Source of the DNA: an uncultured Bryobacterales bacterium
Lineage (GTDB): Bacteria; Acidobacteriota; Terriglobia; Bryobacterales; UBA6623
Length of the DNA: 64,000 nucleotides
Direction: 5' to 3'
Assembly: GCA_951813605.1 (NCBI GenBank)
Contig: OX638379.1
Coordinates: 1,684,471 to 1,748,470, forward strand
Shown: positions 1 through 9,832 of the stretch, piece after piece
How positions within the stretch are numbered: position 1 is the stretch's first letter
How the letters are laid out: each line of letters opens with the position of its first letter
Notes under the pieces: generated by a model
Told to the model about the DNA's origin: nothing
What the model saw: the letters and a program-made list of their open reading frames with translations, nothing else
Database searches by the model: none
Made by a program: the position numbers and the translations under genes

Positions 1-947
1 GAAGCCGGCGTCTTAGCGCCGGCGTAATCCAGAATCGTCGGGTAGATGTCCAGAGTGCTGGTCAGACAATGGAAACGCTGCCCGCCTTTGATCTTGGCGG
101 GCCAGCTGAAGAACACCGGCGTGCGGACGCCTTTCTCAAACGCCGAGCCTTTCGACACCAAGCCATTGCACCATCCGTTGTCGATCACAAACACGAACAT
201 CGTGTTTTCGTAGACTCCCTTCTCGCGCAACTTCTTTTCGAGCTTGCCAATTCCGTCGTCCAGCCAGGCCTCCATCGCCAGGCTCAGGTGTTCTTTCTGC
301 AGAAACGATTCCCGACGGTCTTTGCCGATCCACGCAGGCACGGGGATCTCTTTGTTGTCGAACAACGCGCGGTACTCTTGCGGCGGATTGTGTGGAAGAT
401 GTGGAATCTTGGGCGCCCACCAGATGAACATTGGTTCTCGCCCACCGACCTCGTCGATGAACGTAAACAGATCGGCCTGTCCCTTGCGAACGAACGTGTT
501 CGCCGACTCGCCTTTGCCATGTGTGAAGCCCATTGCTCTCGGATCGCCTTCCCAGTACTTGCCCTCAACGTAGGTCGCGTAGCCGGCGTCTTTCAAGAGC
601 CTGGGCAACGAGTTCGTCGGTTCGAGCTTCATCGTTCCGAAGTTGTGGTAGACGCCTGTTTGGTGAGGCCAACGGCCGCTGAGAAAGCTGGCCAGCGTCG
701 GATGGCAGCGCGACATCGGCAGATGCGCGCGGGTGAACACCGTCCCCGCCCGAGCCAACCGATCGAGATTCGGCGTGTGAGCGATCTTGTTGCCCATGAA
801 ACCCAGGTGCTCGTTGTCGTGGTCGTCGGAAATGATGAACACGATGTTGGGTTGTTCAGAGGCGAAGATAGCGGGCGCCAATGGCGCGGAGGCAATCGCT
901 GCAAGCAAGATACAAAGGCTAGTCGCTTGCTGAAGAAAACCGTTCAT
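1..947 (-). CDS. Sulfatase, secreted, 3' end outside window
   Basis: Alkaline-phosphatase-superfamily sulfatase, expected to hydrolyse sulfate esters outside the cytoplasm. The reading frame is open to the left edge, so the C-terminus is missing. The ATG at 947 is followed by a hydrophobic signal peptide, then the metal-binding start NIVFIISDDHD and later FVIDNGWCNGLVSKGSAFEKG. At the position of the formylglycine motif (C-x-P-x-R) the protein reads RCHPTLASFLSG: the Cys and Pro are present but the usual Arg is Leu. It diverges from the dehydrogenase pair starting at 1045, with about 100 bases between them. The family is secure; activity is less so because of the changed motif. Confidence 0.9.
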   Translation of the reverse strand, partial: MNGFLQQATSLCILLAAIASAPLAPAIFASEQPNIVFIISDDHDNEHLGFMGNKIAHTPNLDRLARAGTVFTRAHLPMSRCHPTLASFLSGRWPHQTGVYHNFGTMKLEPTNSLPRLLKDAGYATYVEGKYWEGDPRAMGFTHGKGESANTFVRKGQADLFTFIDEVGGREPMFIWWAPKIPHLPHNPPQEYRALFDNKEIPVPAWIGKDRRESFLQKEHLSLAMEAWLDDGIGKLEKKLREKGVYENTMFVFVIDNGWCNGLVSKGSAFEKGVRTPVFFSWPAKIKGGQRFHCLTSTLDIYPTILDYAGAKTPA

Positions 948-1044
948 TCATTCACCTCGGTTCGAGGGCGAGCATTGGTTGGTTATTGTAGTTCAACACC
1001 GAATGCTCGCCGGCCACTGCCTATACTGTCCGCTGGAGAAGCCG

Positions 1045-1545
1045 ATGCCTGAAAGCACTCGCAGAGAAGTGCTCATCTCGATCGCAGCCCGCGGAGTCGC
1101 CGCCCAAGCGTTCGGCGCGACGGACTACGGGCTCAAAGCCTTTGCCGCGGACCAATTCCGCCTGCTCGAACAGCTCGTCGACATGATCGTCCCGGACTCA
1201 GACACACCCGGCGCGCGAAAGGGAGGGGTAGCAGCGATGATCGAAAAGGACGCGGCCGCCGACTCTGGGCTGAAACGCCAAGTCCAGGGAGCTTTGTCCC
1301 GCCAAAGCTCCGACGGATTCGCCGACACGAGCCCGCCCGCGCGGACCGCCCTGCTCACCGACTACATGATCGCTGGCGACGAGCGCCGCCACCACTTCCA
1401 GCTCATCAAGGACCTCACCGTCGACGGCTACTTCGCGACCGAAATCGGGTTGCTCCAAGAGTTCGGCTATCAAGGCAACACCTACCTGGCCGAATCCCCG
1501 GCTGCCAACACGAGGAGCACGCTTGATGGCCTACGAAGACGTTGA
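1045..1545 (+). CDS. Gluconate 2-dehydrogenase subunit 3 family protein
   Basis: Small partner subunit of a membrane- or periplasm-located GMC-type dehydrogenase. The ATG at 1045 follows a GGAGAA ribosome site and starts MPESTRREVL, a Tat-like RRE leader (S-T-R-R-E-V-L) without a long hydrophobic core. The body shows the family pattern LEQLVDMIVPDSDTPGA (residues about 35-50) and a C-terminal GYQGNTY motif. About 166 residues, normal for the family. It overlaps the start of the GMC oxidoreductase by 20 bases, so the two are translated together and probably form one enzyme. Confidence 0.88.
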   Translation: MPESTRREVLISIAARGVAAQAFGATDYGLKAFAADQFRLLEQLVDMIVPDSDTPGARKGGVAAMIEKDAAADSGLKRQVQGALSRQSSDGFADTSPPARTALLTDYMIAGDERRHHFQLIKDLTVDGYFATEIGLLQEFGYQGNTYLAESPAANTRSTLDGLRRR

Positions 1546-3160
1546 CGTCGTCATCATCGGCAGCGGCGCGGCGGGCGGGATGGCTGCCTGGAACCTCACC
1601 CGCAAGGGCGTCAAGGCTTTGATGCTCGAAGCCGGACAGAAGTTCGAGCGCAACCAGTTCTGGTCGCACGTCAAACCCTGGGAAGCGCGCGAGCGCCGCC
1701 AGCGCGGGGAATCGCCCCCGGACTGGGCAGGGACCCCGCTGCGCGAAAGCCCTTACGAGACGCTGCCCGGCAAGCGATTTTGGCTGGCCCGCGTCTGGGG
1801 CGTGGGCGGCAAGACCAACATCTGGGGCCGCGTCTCGTTGCGGTACTCCGATTTGAACTTCCAAGAGCCCGCCAAGGACGGCTGGGAGATCCCCTGGCCG
1901 ATCACCTACAAAGAAATCGCGCCCTACTACGCCAACGTCGAGAAGAAGATTGGCGTCTGCGGCGGCGGCGACGACACGCCGTGGCTGCCCGGCTCGTCGA
2001 ACCACCTGCCGCCGCCGAACCTGCGTTGCGGCGAAATGCTGTTACGCAAGGCCGCGACAAGGGCCAAGTATCCCGTGGTGCGCATCCGCCGGGCAGTTCT
2101 CACCCAGGCTCACAACGGCCGCAAGCCTTGCCACTACTGCGGCGCTTGCGGGCGCGGGTGCGACATCGGCGCGTTCTTCAATTCGTTCGACTATCTGCTG
2201 AAAGACTCGCTCGAGACACGGAGACTCGAACTGGTCGAGAACGCGATCGCCGAAGAGATTCTGGTCAACGACGAAGGGCTGGCGTCGGGGGTTCGCTACT
2301 TCGACCGGCTCACTGGCGACGAGCGGACCGTCCCGGCCAGGCGGGTGATCGTTGCGGCATCGGCCGTCGACTCGACGCGCTTGTTGCTCAACTCCAAATC
2401 ACGCCAATATCCCAACGGCATCGGCAACGGCTCCGACGTCATCGGTCGCTACCTGGTCGAGCAGTTCCGGCTACAGGTGCAGGCCTTCGCGCCTGAGCTG
2501 ATCGGCGGGCCGGCGTCGAATGACGACGGCATTTCGGGCGGACATATCTACATCCCCAGATTCGAGCCGACCGACGAAAAGCGCGGCTACCTGCGCGGCT
2601 TCGGTATCCCGATCTCGGGCGTCGGTTGCGCCTCGAACGCTAGCTTCGCCAAGAGCCTGGGCGGGTTCGGGCTTTCCTACAAGCAGGCCGTCAAGGAGCT
2701 TTACCCGGCACTGGTCAAGCTGATCCCTTATGGCGAAGTCCTGCCTTACAGGCACAACCGCATTTCAGTGGAAGGCATGCCGAACGATCGCTTCGGCTAC
2801 CCGCTGCTCAGGATCGAGTACGCCATCGGCGAGAACGAGCGCAAGATGGTCTCGCGCATGTACGACGCGACCGAAGAGATCCTGCACCAGATGAAGGCCG
2901 AACCGTTGCCCTACAAGCACGGGGAGATCGACATGCCGGGCACGGCGATTCACGAGCATGGCACCTGCCGCATGGGCGAAGATCCGAAGCGCTCGGCGCT
3001 CAACAGGTTCAACCAAATGCACGAAGTGAAGAACGTCTTCGTGATGGACGGCAGCTCGTTCCCCACGGCGACCGAGAAGAATCCGACGCTGACGATCCTC
3101 GCGCTGGCGTGGCGGGCAAGCGACTACCTGGCCGAGCTGATGAAGCGCGGAGAGGTCTGA
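1526..3160 (+). CDS. GMC family oxidoreductase (FAD-dependent dehydrogenase)
   Basis: Flavin subunit of a glucose-methanol-choline type dehydrogenase that oxidises sugars, polyols or alcohols. The N-terminal dinucleotide-binding motif IIGSGAAGG is at residues about 10-18, with VWGVGGKTNIWG near residue 95. The C-terminal GMC domain has HEHGTCRMG and the ending NPTLTILALAWRASDYL. I chose the ATG at 1526 because GAGGAG lies 8 bases upstream; a TTG one codon earlier is also possible. Cysteines in CHYCGACGRGC near residue 205 resemble the cluster seen in gluconate 2-dehydrogenase large subunits. 544 residues, intact, coupled to the subunit-3 gene. The substrate cannot be read from sequence. Confidence 0.93.
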   Translation: MAYEDVDVVIIGSGAAGGMAAWNLTRKGVKALMLEAGQKFERNQFWSHVKPWEARERRQRGESPPDWAGTPLRESPYETLPGKRFWLARVWGVGGKTNIWGRVSLRYSDLNFQEPAKDGWEIPWPITYKEIAPYYANVEKKIGVCGGGDDTPWLPGSSNHLPPPNLRCGEMLLRKAATRAKYPVVRIRRAVLTQAHNGRKPCHYCGACGRGCDIGAFFNSFDYLLKDSLETRRLELVENAIAEEILVNDEGLASGVRYFDRLTGDERTVPARRVIVAASAVDSTRLLLNSKSRQYPNGIGNGSDVIGRYLVEQFRLQVQAFAPELIGGPASNDDGISGGHIYIPRFEPTDEKRGYLRGFGIPISGVGCASNASFAKSLGGFGLSYKQAVKELYPALVKLIPYGEVLPYRHNRISVEGMPNDRFGYPLLRIEYAIGENERKMVSRMYDATEEILHQMKAEPLPYKHGEIDMPGTAIHEHGTCRMGEDPKRSALNRFNQMHEVKNVFVMDGSSFPTATEKNPTLTILALAWRASDYLAELMKRGEV

Positions 3161-3256
3161 GCTGTCGGCGTCCCATGAGATACTCAGAAACAACATGTTT
3201 CTGCCGCTCAGCGCATCGCAACCCTCGGGGAATGGGTGAGCTCGCACGCGGTGCAT

Positions 3257-3650
3257 ATGGGCTCTGATTCAGCGTCTACCACGATTTCGTCTGGGGCCGG
3301 CCAGCCCCCCTGGATCGAGCGTGCGTCGAAGCGCCTGGAGGACCTCTTGCGGCTGCCAAAAGACTGGGACGGCTAGGGAGCCAGAGAGGTTGATTCGAAC
3401 GAGGCGCTTCGTGTTAATCGGACCTTGTCAGCGGTCCTCGACTGGTCGACCGGCGCGCAAAGCGTGGTCCCCCTTTTCGGCTGCGGATTACAGGTCGAGA
3501 GGCATTGCCGCGGCAAGCTCCTGGAGATCGAGTTCCAGGAAGGCACCCGGCCGGTGTTCGATAAGCAAGACGAGTTGGGAAGCGACTCGGTGGGTCACCT
3601 GTCGGACACTCCGTCGGCCAGGCTCTGCCTAGAGCCTGGCTTGCTCTCAT
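3257..3650 (+). pseudogene. Decayed hypothetical gene (LPxxWDxxGA family)
   Basis: From the ATG at 3257 the frame reads LLRLPKDWDG, then TAG at 3374-3376, then GAREVDSNEALR, VVPLFGCGLQVERH and LLEIEFQEG. This matches a common small family of unknown function whose pattern is LPxNWDSYGA ... VVPTxDGGLQLEW ... LEIE. The stop sits where the family has Tyr. The frame is open again to 3859 but runs into an IS91 remnant, so the natural C-terminus appears lost. Recognition is from memory of the family pattern. Confidence 0.5.
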
Positions 3651-3739
3651 TATTTCGCCCCTCCTGTTCGATTCCAGGGATGACGACGATATCAGCACCA
3701 ATGTTGCGCAACTCGTCAGGCAGGCCTTCCGTGGCCAAG

Positions 3740-4291
3740 CTGGCCTACGAGCGACGCTTCCACGTTCCGCGTCGCGGACTACCCTACCTTGAACAGGGCG
3801 TCTACTCCAAGCGCCCCTTCCGCGGACCAGCGCACGTGCTCAAGTGCTTAGCCCGCTAAACCCATCGCGTCGCCATCTCGAACGTACGGCTCCGCTCACT
3901 CGAAGACGGAAACATCCGCTTCCGCGTACGTGACTCCCAGCGCGGCAATCAAGTCCGCAAGATAAGCCTCGACGCGGTCGAGTTCCTCAGGCGCTTCGTG
4001 CTGCACATCCTGCCGCACGGATTCGCCAAGATCCGCCACTTTGGCTTCCCGGTGAATCGCCACCGCGCGGCACGGTTGGCGCGCTGCCGCGAACTGCATG
4101 CCGCCGCCCTGGCAGACTCGCTTGAAGTTCTGACCAGCGAATAGCATCTCGCTCTCGACCCGCACTGCCCTTTGCACCGCGACGGCGTCTTGCACGTCAT
4201 CGAATCGCTCTGTCCCGCCGAGCTGCTAGCGCGAGCGCCCGAGCCGATCGACACCTCATGGCTCTCGACCGTTCTCACACCGCTTTGCTGA
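3740..4291 (+). pseudogene. IS91-family transposase, C-terminal remnant
   Basis: One frame encodes the distal part of an IS91-type HUH (Y2) transposase: VYSKRPFRGPAHVLKCLAR, a TAA stop at 3857-3859 in place of the Tyr in RYTHRVAISN, then THRVAISNVRLRSLEDG, RRFVLHILPHGFAKIRHFGF and NRHRAARLARCR. A second stop (TAG) is at 4142-4144 and the frame ends with TGA at 4289-4291. The N-terminal zinc-binding domain and most of the catalytic region are absent. No intact terminus was found, so this is a dead fragment. Confidence 0.75.
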
Positions 4292-4758
4292 CGATTGCAA
4301 GCCGCAAAGACGCGCGGCCCAGCCCCCTTGCGTCCGCTCCATGATCTTGCTCTCGAACGACCCCGCAACGACGATCCCATCCGCTTTCGCCAAGCTTCAA
4401 AGCCCGCCTCGATCCCATCCCCAATCCGAAGCCCAGACGGTCACTTCGACCTTTGGTGGGCCTTCCAAGCCTTCCAATCGCCATCGAAAACTCAGACTCG
4501 GCTTCCTGCGACAAGCCCTAGCGGCACTCCGCCGGGACGCGCTTCCAGCCTTTCTTCCCCGGCTCCGGCCGTCGGCGAACTGCCGATACGACTCTAATGC
4601 GTTCTCGGCAGCAACCCGCGAAAGGGTAGGATCGAGCTGTCGTGACCGGGCAGATCAACAGCCATTGTGCAATCCCCACCAAGCTCGGCGAGGGCGGCAC
4701 GGGCGTCTGAGGGGGCGACCAGGCCGCCCCTATCAGGCTTGGTTGCAGCCTCTGAGTC
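4292..4758. other. Intergenic region, no gene recognised
   Basis: About 470 bases between the IS91 remnant and the end of the convergent TonB-dependent receptor gene. I see no convincing coding frame. A GGGGCGACCAGGCCGCCCC imperfect inverted repeat near 4713-4731 lies just past the receptor stop codon and could act as its terminator, although no T-run follows it. Confidence 0.4.
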
Positions 4759-7700
4759 TTAGAAGCTAACCCGCAGTCCGAGCTGCTGCTGACGCGGCAG
4801 GCCCAGCGTGCTGGTGATCTTTCCGACGTCTGGGCTCGAGAGGTTCGTGTTCGGCGTCCCGTACGATGGATGGTTGGTGACGTTAAAGGCTTCCCAGCGG
4901 AACTGCAGCCGGACCCGCTCGGTGACTTGGAAGTTCTTCATCAAACCGACATCCCAGTTGAAGATGCCGCCTTCTTGAAGTGAATTGCGCCCCAGGTTCC
5001 CGAACGTCGGGTTACCGTTTGCGTCCAGCGGAGTTTCGAACGCCGCGGGGTTCAGCCACAAGTCGGGCGTCGGATTGCTCAGCCGATGCTCCCCGATGAC
5101 GTTCGGACGCCAGGCGCCCACGCCGTTGGTGCCGAGATTCGCGGTGGCGTTGGCCAGCGTCAAGTCATAAAACTGGCCCGACTGCATGCTGAGTATGCCG
5201 GTCATCTGCCAGCCGCCGAAGATTGCGTTGAGCACACCGCCGCGAGTTAGGTACCTTTGCCCGCTGCCGAATGGCAGGTCCACGATATAGCTGTTCACCC
5301 AGCGGTGATTGGTGTCGTTGGAGGAAGGTCCGCGCTCGCAGGCGAAGCAAGTCTTATCCTGCGCGGCCCCGTTGTCGCCGGCGACGAACAGCTCCTGGGT
5401 CTGGCTCATCGCGCGCGACCAGGTATAGGCACCGGTGAAGGTGAACCCCTTCGAAAAGCGCTTCGTCAAGGTTGTTTCCAGACCGTTATAGGAGGCGTGC
5501 GCCGCAGGCGAGCGGTAAGTCAGCCCGTTCAAAGACTCGAAGTACAGCCGGCGTTGACGTTCAGTGTTCGATGGGCCGATTCCCGGCGCGTTGATGTTGT
5601 AGGAGAACTGGATGTTCCTCGAAGACGAGCCCACGTATGCTGTCGTCAACGCCATCGTGTCATTGAGCTGACGCTGCACGCTGAAGTTCCACTGGTACAC
5701 CATCGGCATCGGGAACGCCTTCGACCAGGTGCGCATCACCGAGTTGTTCGGCAAATCGTCCACCGAGTCGACGGGCGCATTCAGATCGCCCAAGAAGTCG
5801 GACGGGAAGCCGTCTTGAAGCAGAAAAACGGGAGCGGACCCGCTGCCTCGAGCGTTGACGGCAGCCACGAACGGGAAGTTGCGAAGCATGCGCGCGCTGG
5901 CCCCCAGGCCCTGCGAGCCGCCGTAGAAGACGCCGCCGCTCGAACGGATCGTCCAACTGTCGCCGGGCTGCCAGGCGAAGCCGATGCGCGGGGCCCAATT
6001 GTTCTTGTCGAAGCTGATCAGCGCCCGATCCACGGTGCTGTCGCCGAGCTCTCCGGCGCGGATGATCCGGCCGAAGTCCGGACCGGCGTCAAACACGACC
6101 CGGTTCATGCGGTCGTCCTGCTCGACGTAGGGCGTCGTCAGCTCGTAGCGCACACCCAGGTTCAGGGTGAACTTCGGAGTGATCTTCCAGTCATCCTGGA
6201 AGTAGAACATGTAACTGTCGAACGTCATGTTCGCGTCGATCGTCGTTCCCGAACTTCCCCGGTCGACCCAGCCGAGCAGAGCGTCGCCGAGCGCGATGCG
6301 CGTGTAACGGCCGTTGAAGCGAAACGTCCCGGTGGCCGCCTGAGAGCCCAGGATGTCGGCGAAGTCGTGCCGCAGATCGGCCCCCATCTTCAGGCTGTGG
6401 TTACCCCGAATGACGGTGAGGTTGTCGACAAACTGCCAGGTCTGGCTGACCTTGCCGTTCGGCAGGTTGGGGCTGCCGCCCAAACCGATGTGGGCCAAAC
6501 CTCCGGTCAACTGGATGCGCGGCAGTCCTAGGATCGACGGATCTTCGTTAAGGCCGTTGAGTCCGAACTGGTCGTTGAGCTCCGATTGCGGAGGGGCCTG
6601 TTGAACCTTGTTGACCTTCAACCATTTGTAGCCCACGCGTACTTCGTTGATCTGGGTCGGCGAGAAGACGTGCGTCCAAGAAGCGGCCAAATGATCGCCG
6701 TCGTTGTCGTCCAAGCCGCGGTCGTTGCCGACGCCGCCCCTGGCGATCCCCGGCAGCGGAGCAGCGCGAAGGTTGTCGTAGCGGTAATGGCTGTAGCGTA
6801 CGAAGAAGTTGTCGGTGGCCGAGAAGGTGTGGTCGTAGCGGAAATCGAGCTGATCCCGGTCGGTCTGCCATGCGGGGTTGTTGACGAAGTTCCGCCGGGT
6901 GTTGTCGGCGAAGTTCGGGGCTGGGTACAAGGCCACGAGTTGGTCGAACGATGAATCAAACCGGTCCGGCGGGATCGTCTTATTCGGGAACACGTCGCCG
7001 AGGGGATCCGAGAGGTCGCCCAAGTTCGCTGTCTGGCTGAAATCGCCCGAGCGTTCGGTCTGGGTGGGCACGATCACGATGTCCGATTGCGACTTGCGCA
7101 GCTTCCAGGCCTCCCAGCTGGCGAAGAAGAAGGCCTTGTTCTTCTTGATCGGCCCGCCGAAGGTGGCGCCGAACTGGTTCTGGCGTAAGACCTCCGGATC
7201 GGCTTTGCCGTCGCCGTCGCGGTCGTTGCGCGCGAAGGCTTCGCGGGCGTCGAAGAAGTCGTTTCGCATGAACTCGTATGTGCTTCCGCGGAACTGGTTC
7301 GTACCGCCCCGAATTGTCACGTTGACCACCGCGCCGGCGTTGCGGCCGTACTCGGCCGAGTAGTTGCTGGTTTGAATCTTGAATTCCTGGACGGCGTCCA
7401 TCGACGGAATCATCGCCTGCGCCTTGCGGTCTTGCTGGCCCATGATCGTCGAGTTATTGTCGATACCGTCGATCAAGAAGTTATTCTGGCCGACCTGCTG
7501 GCCGTGGCTCAAGAAGCCGCCGCCAAGCCGCGAGTCGCCCAGAGGTCCGCGGTCGCGCCCGCCGATCTCGGGGGCCACACCGGCCGTCAGCAGAGCGAGC
7601 GATTGATAGTTGCGGCCGCTGATCGGCAAATCCTCGATCTGCTGGCGCTGGACGGTGTAGTCCAAAGTCGCCGATTCGGTCTGTAGCAACGGCGTCGCGC

Positions 7701-8061
7701 CGGTCACCTCAACCACCTCGACCAGGTTCCCTATTTCCAGAGCGAAGTTCAGGCCAATGCGGTCTCCTGCGTGAATCTCGACGCCGGATCGCACGGCCGT
7801 CTTGAAGCCCTCGGTTCCCACTGAAATCTCATACATCCCCACCTTGAGGGGCCCCGAGACATAGGTGCCGCTGGCGTTCGCCTGTTTGTCAACCGTGATT
7901 CCGGTATTCATTTCCCGGATCGTAACCATCGCGCCGGGAACAACCGCCCCGGTGGCGTCGGTAATCGTGCCCGTGATGACCCCCTGATCTTGCTGAGCCA
8001 CGACGGGAGCAGCCAGAAGCAGCAGCGTCGCAACGAGGCTAGCGTTGAATCGGTTTCTCAT
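4759..8061 (-). CDS. TonB-dependent receptor, Oar-like, with carboxypeptidase-like N-terminal domain
   Basis: Outer-membrane transporter/adhesin-like barrel of about 1,100 residues. The ATG at 8061 follows AAGGAG and starts MRNRFNASLVATLLLLAAPVVAQ, a clear signal peptide. Residues about 25-110 form a carboxypeptidase-regulatory-like repeat (GVITGTITDATGAVVPGA). The plug follows, with LPISGRNYQSLALLTAGV and NFLIDGIDNN, then a long barrel ending LGLRVSF with a terminal Phe. This architecture is widespread in Acidobacteria, where such proteins are thought to import plant or polymer breakdown products; the ligand here is unknown. The gene stands alone with its own probable promoter. Confidence 0.93.
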   Translation of the reverse strand: MRNRFNASLVATLLLLAAPVVAQQDQGVITGTITDATGAVVPGAMVTIREMNTGITVDKQANASGTYVSGPLKVGMYEISVGTEGFKTAVRSGVEIHAGDRIGLNFALEIGNLVEVVEVTGATPLLQTESATLDYTVQRQQIEDLPISGRNYQSLALLTAGVAPEIGGRDRGPLGDSRLGGGFLSHGQQVGQNNFLIDGIDNNSTIMGQQDRKAQAMIPSMDAVQEFKIQTSNYSAEYGRNAGAVVNVTIRGGTNQFRGSTYEFMRNDFFDAREAFARNDRDGDGKADPEVLRQNQFGATFGGPIKKNKAFFFASWEAWKLRKSQSDIVIVPTQTERSGDFSQTANLGDLSDPLGDVFPNKTIPPDRFDSSFDQLVALYPAPNFADNTRRNFVNNPAWQTDRDQLDFRYDHTFSATDNFFVRYSHYRYDNLRAAPLPGIARGGVGNDRGLDDNDGDHLAASWTHVFSPTQINEVRVGYKWLKVNKVQQAPPQSELNDQFGLNGLNEDPSILGLPRIQLTGGLAHIGLGGSPNLPNGKVSQTWQFVDNLTVIRGNHSLKMGADLRHDFADILGSQAATGTFRFNGRYTRIALGDALLGWVDRGSSGTTIDANMTFDSYMFYFQDDWKITPKFTLNLGVRYELTTPYVEQDDRMNRVVFDAGPDFGRIIRAGELGDSTVDRALISFDKNNWAPRIGFAWQPGDSWTIRSSGGVFYGGSQGLGASARMLRNFPFVAAVNARGSGSAPVFLLQDGFPSDFLGDLNAPVDSVDDLPNNSVMRTWSKAFPMPMVYQWNFSVQRQLNDTMALTTAYVGSSSRNIQFSYNINAPGIGPSNTERQRRLYFESLNGLTYRSPAAHASYNGLETTLTKRFSKGFTFTGAYTWSRAMSQTQELFVAGDNGAAQDKTCFACERGPSSNDTNHRWVNSYIVDLPFGSGQRYLTRGGVLNAIFGGWQMTGILSMQSGQFYDLTLANATANLGTNGVGAWRPNVIGEHRLSNPTPDLWLNPAAFETPLDANGNPTFGNLGRNSLQEGGIFNWDVGLMKNFQVTERVRLQFRWEAFNVTNHPSYGTPNTNLSSPDVGKITSTLGLPRQQQLGLRVSF

Positions 8062-8193
8062 GGTCAACTCCTTGCCATTTCTGTTGGGTTTCGAACGATC
8101 GAATTGAACGAGCACTCGACAGCGCTATGGACAAACCCGTCGCACCGATAAGAATATTTGCCCCTGATTATTTACCCCGCTAGGATCATACGA

Positions 8194-8222
8194 CATACAG
8201 TACACATAGTCGTCGTTGTCAA
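8194..8222 (-). promoter_or_regulatory. Possible sigma-70 promoter of the TonB-dependent receptor
   Basis: On the minus strand a perfect TTGACA (8217-8222) is followed after 17 bases by TGTATG (8194-8199), a weak -10 match. Transcription would start about 125 bases before the receptor ATG. The -35 is strong and the -10 poor, so this is tentative. Confidence 0.35.
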
Positions 8223-8480
8223 CGGTCGTGCTGTTGACTCTAGCGGTCGAGGCTTCTCGAGCAAAGGCGCGGCAAAAGGCCCCTGTATACTGCCTGAGTG
8301 GCCATCTAAGCAATTGAAAATAGGACGGTAAGGAATCTCAACTCGCCATTGAACCACGAAGTGCAACAGGTGGTGTGGTGACGGGCTTGCTGCAGGATCG
8401 GTTTGTGAGCAGAGGGGAGACAAGGCAAGTGGCTTGACGCCAGCTGGAGGCGGGGGAGCGGCGGATGCTGCGACTATAGG

Positions 8481-8540
8481 GCGCACGTCTCTCCAGGGGA
8501 TCACCCCGGAGAAACGTCTTGTGTTTTGAAGAATGGTGGA
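8481..8540. repeat. Copy A of a 60-bp hairpin-bearing repeat (second copy at 14041-14100)
   Basis: A hairpin (ACGTCTCTCC at 8485-8494 with GGAGAAACGT at 8508-8517, inner GGGG/CCCC) is followed by TTTTGAAGAATGGTGGA. By eye 47 of 60 positions match 14041-14100 without gaps. In the 14.1-kb copy the shared TGGTGGA begins a duplicate of the tmRNA 3' end, so this repeat is probably the sequence originally just downstream of ssrA. Here only TGGTGGA of the tmRNA end remains. Confidence 0.7.
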
Positions 8541-8887
8541 AAACTTGTAGCCTTACTGGTATCCGCACTCTGTCGCCACTGACATTCGTAAGCTGTTGAC
8601 TTGTATAGCCCTTCGAACGGCAACCGGAGGTCCTCCAAGTTAGCCACGGTGGAAGTCATTTTGACCCCGAATTCCCCGCCGGCCCAATAATCTCCAATCT
8701 TGGCAACTAACTCCGATTTCCGCCCTCCCGGCCCAAAGAGCTCCTGCGCCGGCCTGGGGGCCAGGACGTCCAGATCGTCATTGCGGACGCTATCCACCTC
8801 TGGTGCTGACGGTACCCCTCTCGTAGGAGCCGACATAGAGTTCACGCACCAGCTCAAGGAGCCGTGGCAGATGCACTGCCAGCCTGT
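8541..8887. other. Intergenic stretch, one doubtful small frame
   Basis: A minus-strand frame of 118 codons (8501-8857) covers this stretch and runs into the hairpin repeat. It has no recognised family, no clear ribosome site, and its end lies inside the repeat, so I do not call it a gene. Nothing else is seen. Confidence 0.35.
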
Positions 8888-9490
8888 TTAATGGGCCTTG
8901 GGACGTGGCGCGCCAAGTCGACCGAGGCGGGGCAAGAAACGGCCGGTAGTGGATGCCCACGACCGAAATGCGAGGCCGTGTACGGATTCGAGGTACGGCT
9001 CCTCGATTCGGCGAACTACAATCTCGAGCACTACCAGAACAGCGATCAGACCGCTCAGAGAGATGGCGTTGGGCACGAGCTGCACAAGGCCGAACGCGAA
9101 GAGGAACACTCCTGAGTAAATAGGGTTGCGGACGTGGGCGTACAGGCCCGTAGTGACGAGTTCTATCCGTTCCTCTGAATCGATCCCGACTCGCCACGAA
9201 TTACCCATGTCGAGCTGCCCCCACATCGTCAGTCCGATACCTAGCGTGGCAACAATCGTCCCGCCGATGGCCAGTCTTGTCGATTCGACGAGCAGAGGGA
9301 CGATTCCTGTGAGATTGAGGATTGCCGCCGCTGCGAAGATGCCAAAGAAACTGACCACGGCTAGCATGCCGGTACCCCCTGGCCCGTTTAGAAATGGCGA
9401 AACGCCAGTCTCACGAACGTGAATCCAGGATCGGATCCCGATGCAGATCGCGGCATATAGGCCAAGGGCGATCAAAGACAACCAGGACAT
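8888..9490 (-). CDS. Isoprenylcysteine carboxyl methyltransferase-like membrane protein
   Basis: Integral membrane methyltransferase of the ICMT/PEMT superfamily, 200 residues. Four to five hydrophobic segments are visible (residues about 5-22, 42-62, 70-92, 125-150). The signature of SAM-binding members is present: GLYAHVRNPIYSG (residues about 115-127) and the C-terminal EEPYLESVHGLAFRSWASTTGRFLP. Bacterial members methylate small lipophilic or cysteine-linked substrates that are mostly unknown. It lies in the accessory segment between the two hairpin repeats. Confidence 0.85.
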   Translation of the reverse strand: MSWLSLIALGLYAAICIGIRSWIHVRETGVSPFLNGPGGTGMLAVVSFFGIFAAAAILNLTGIVPLLVESTRLAIGGTIVATLGIGLTMWGQLDMGNSWRVGIDSEERIELVTTGLYAHVRNPIYSGVFLFAFGLVQLVPNAISLSGLIAVLVVLEIVVRRIEEPYLESVHGLAFRSWASTTGRFLPRLGRLGAPRPKAH

Positions 9491-9832
9491 GCGGTTACGA
9501 TATTTTGGGCTGACGTGGATGCAGATGGGAACGTAACATATAGAATCCGTAGGCCATCGAAACCGATGCGGGCGCTGTCAGGTGAAGAGATCGTCATGCC
9601 GCAATCGAAGGGACGCGAGCGCGACCGGTAGAGCCCGTGGGTATCAACAGCCCCCGACACTTGACGGCAAGTGCCGGCTTGATCCGCATCCCTCAGCAAT
9701 CCTCCATGTACAGGGTCATCCGGGTTAAGCTTTCGTCCGTCGCTCATTCTCCGTCTGCTCTTTTCAGCACGGCGCGTGGATTCGATGTCTCCTTCATGGC
9801 CCTTTCCCGAGTTGCGATGGCGAGCCACGTAT
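9491..9832. other. Intergenic region, no gene recognised
   Basis: About 340 bases between the methyltransferase and the DUF2971 gene. Overlapping frames on both strands lack ribosome sites and family features. Confidence 0.4.

Noticed and set aside
69..1052. 327-codon plus-strand frame over the first sulfatase
   Set aside because: It is the antisense of the sulfatase gene, which has clear conserved motifs on the minus strand.
5257..6531. 424-codon plus-strand frame inside the TonB-dependent receptor gene
   Set aside because: Antisense of a gene with signal peptide, plug and barrel motifs; the plus-strand product shows no domain.
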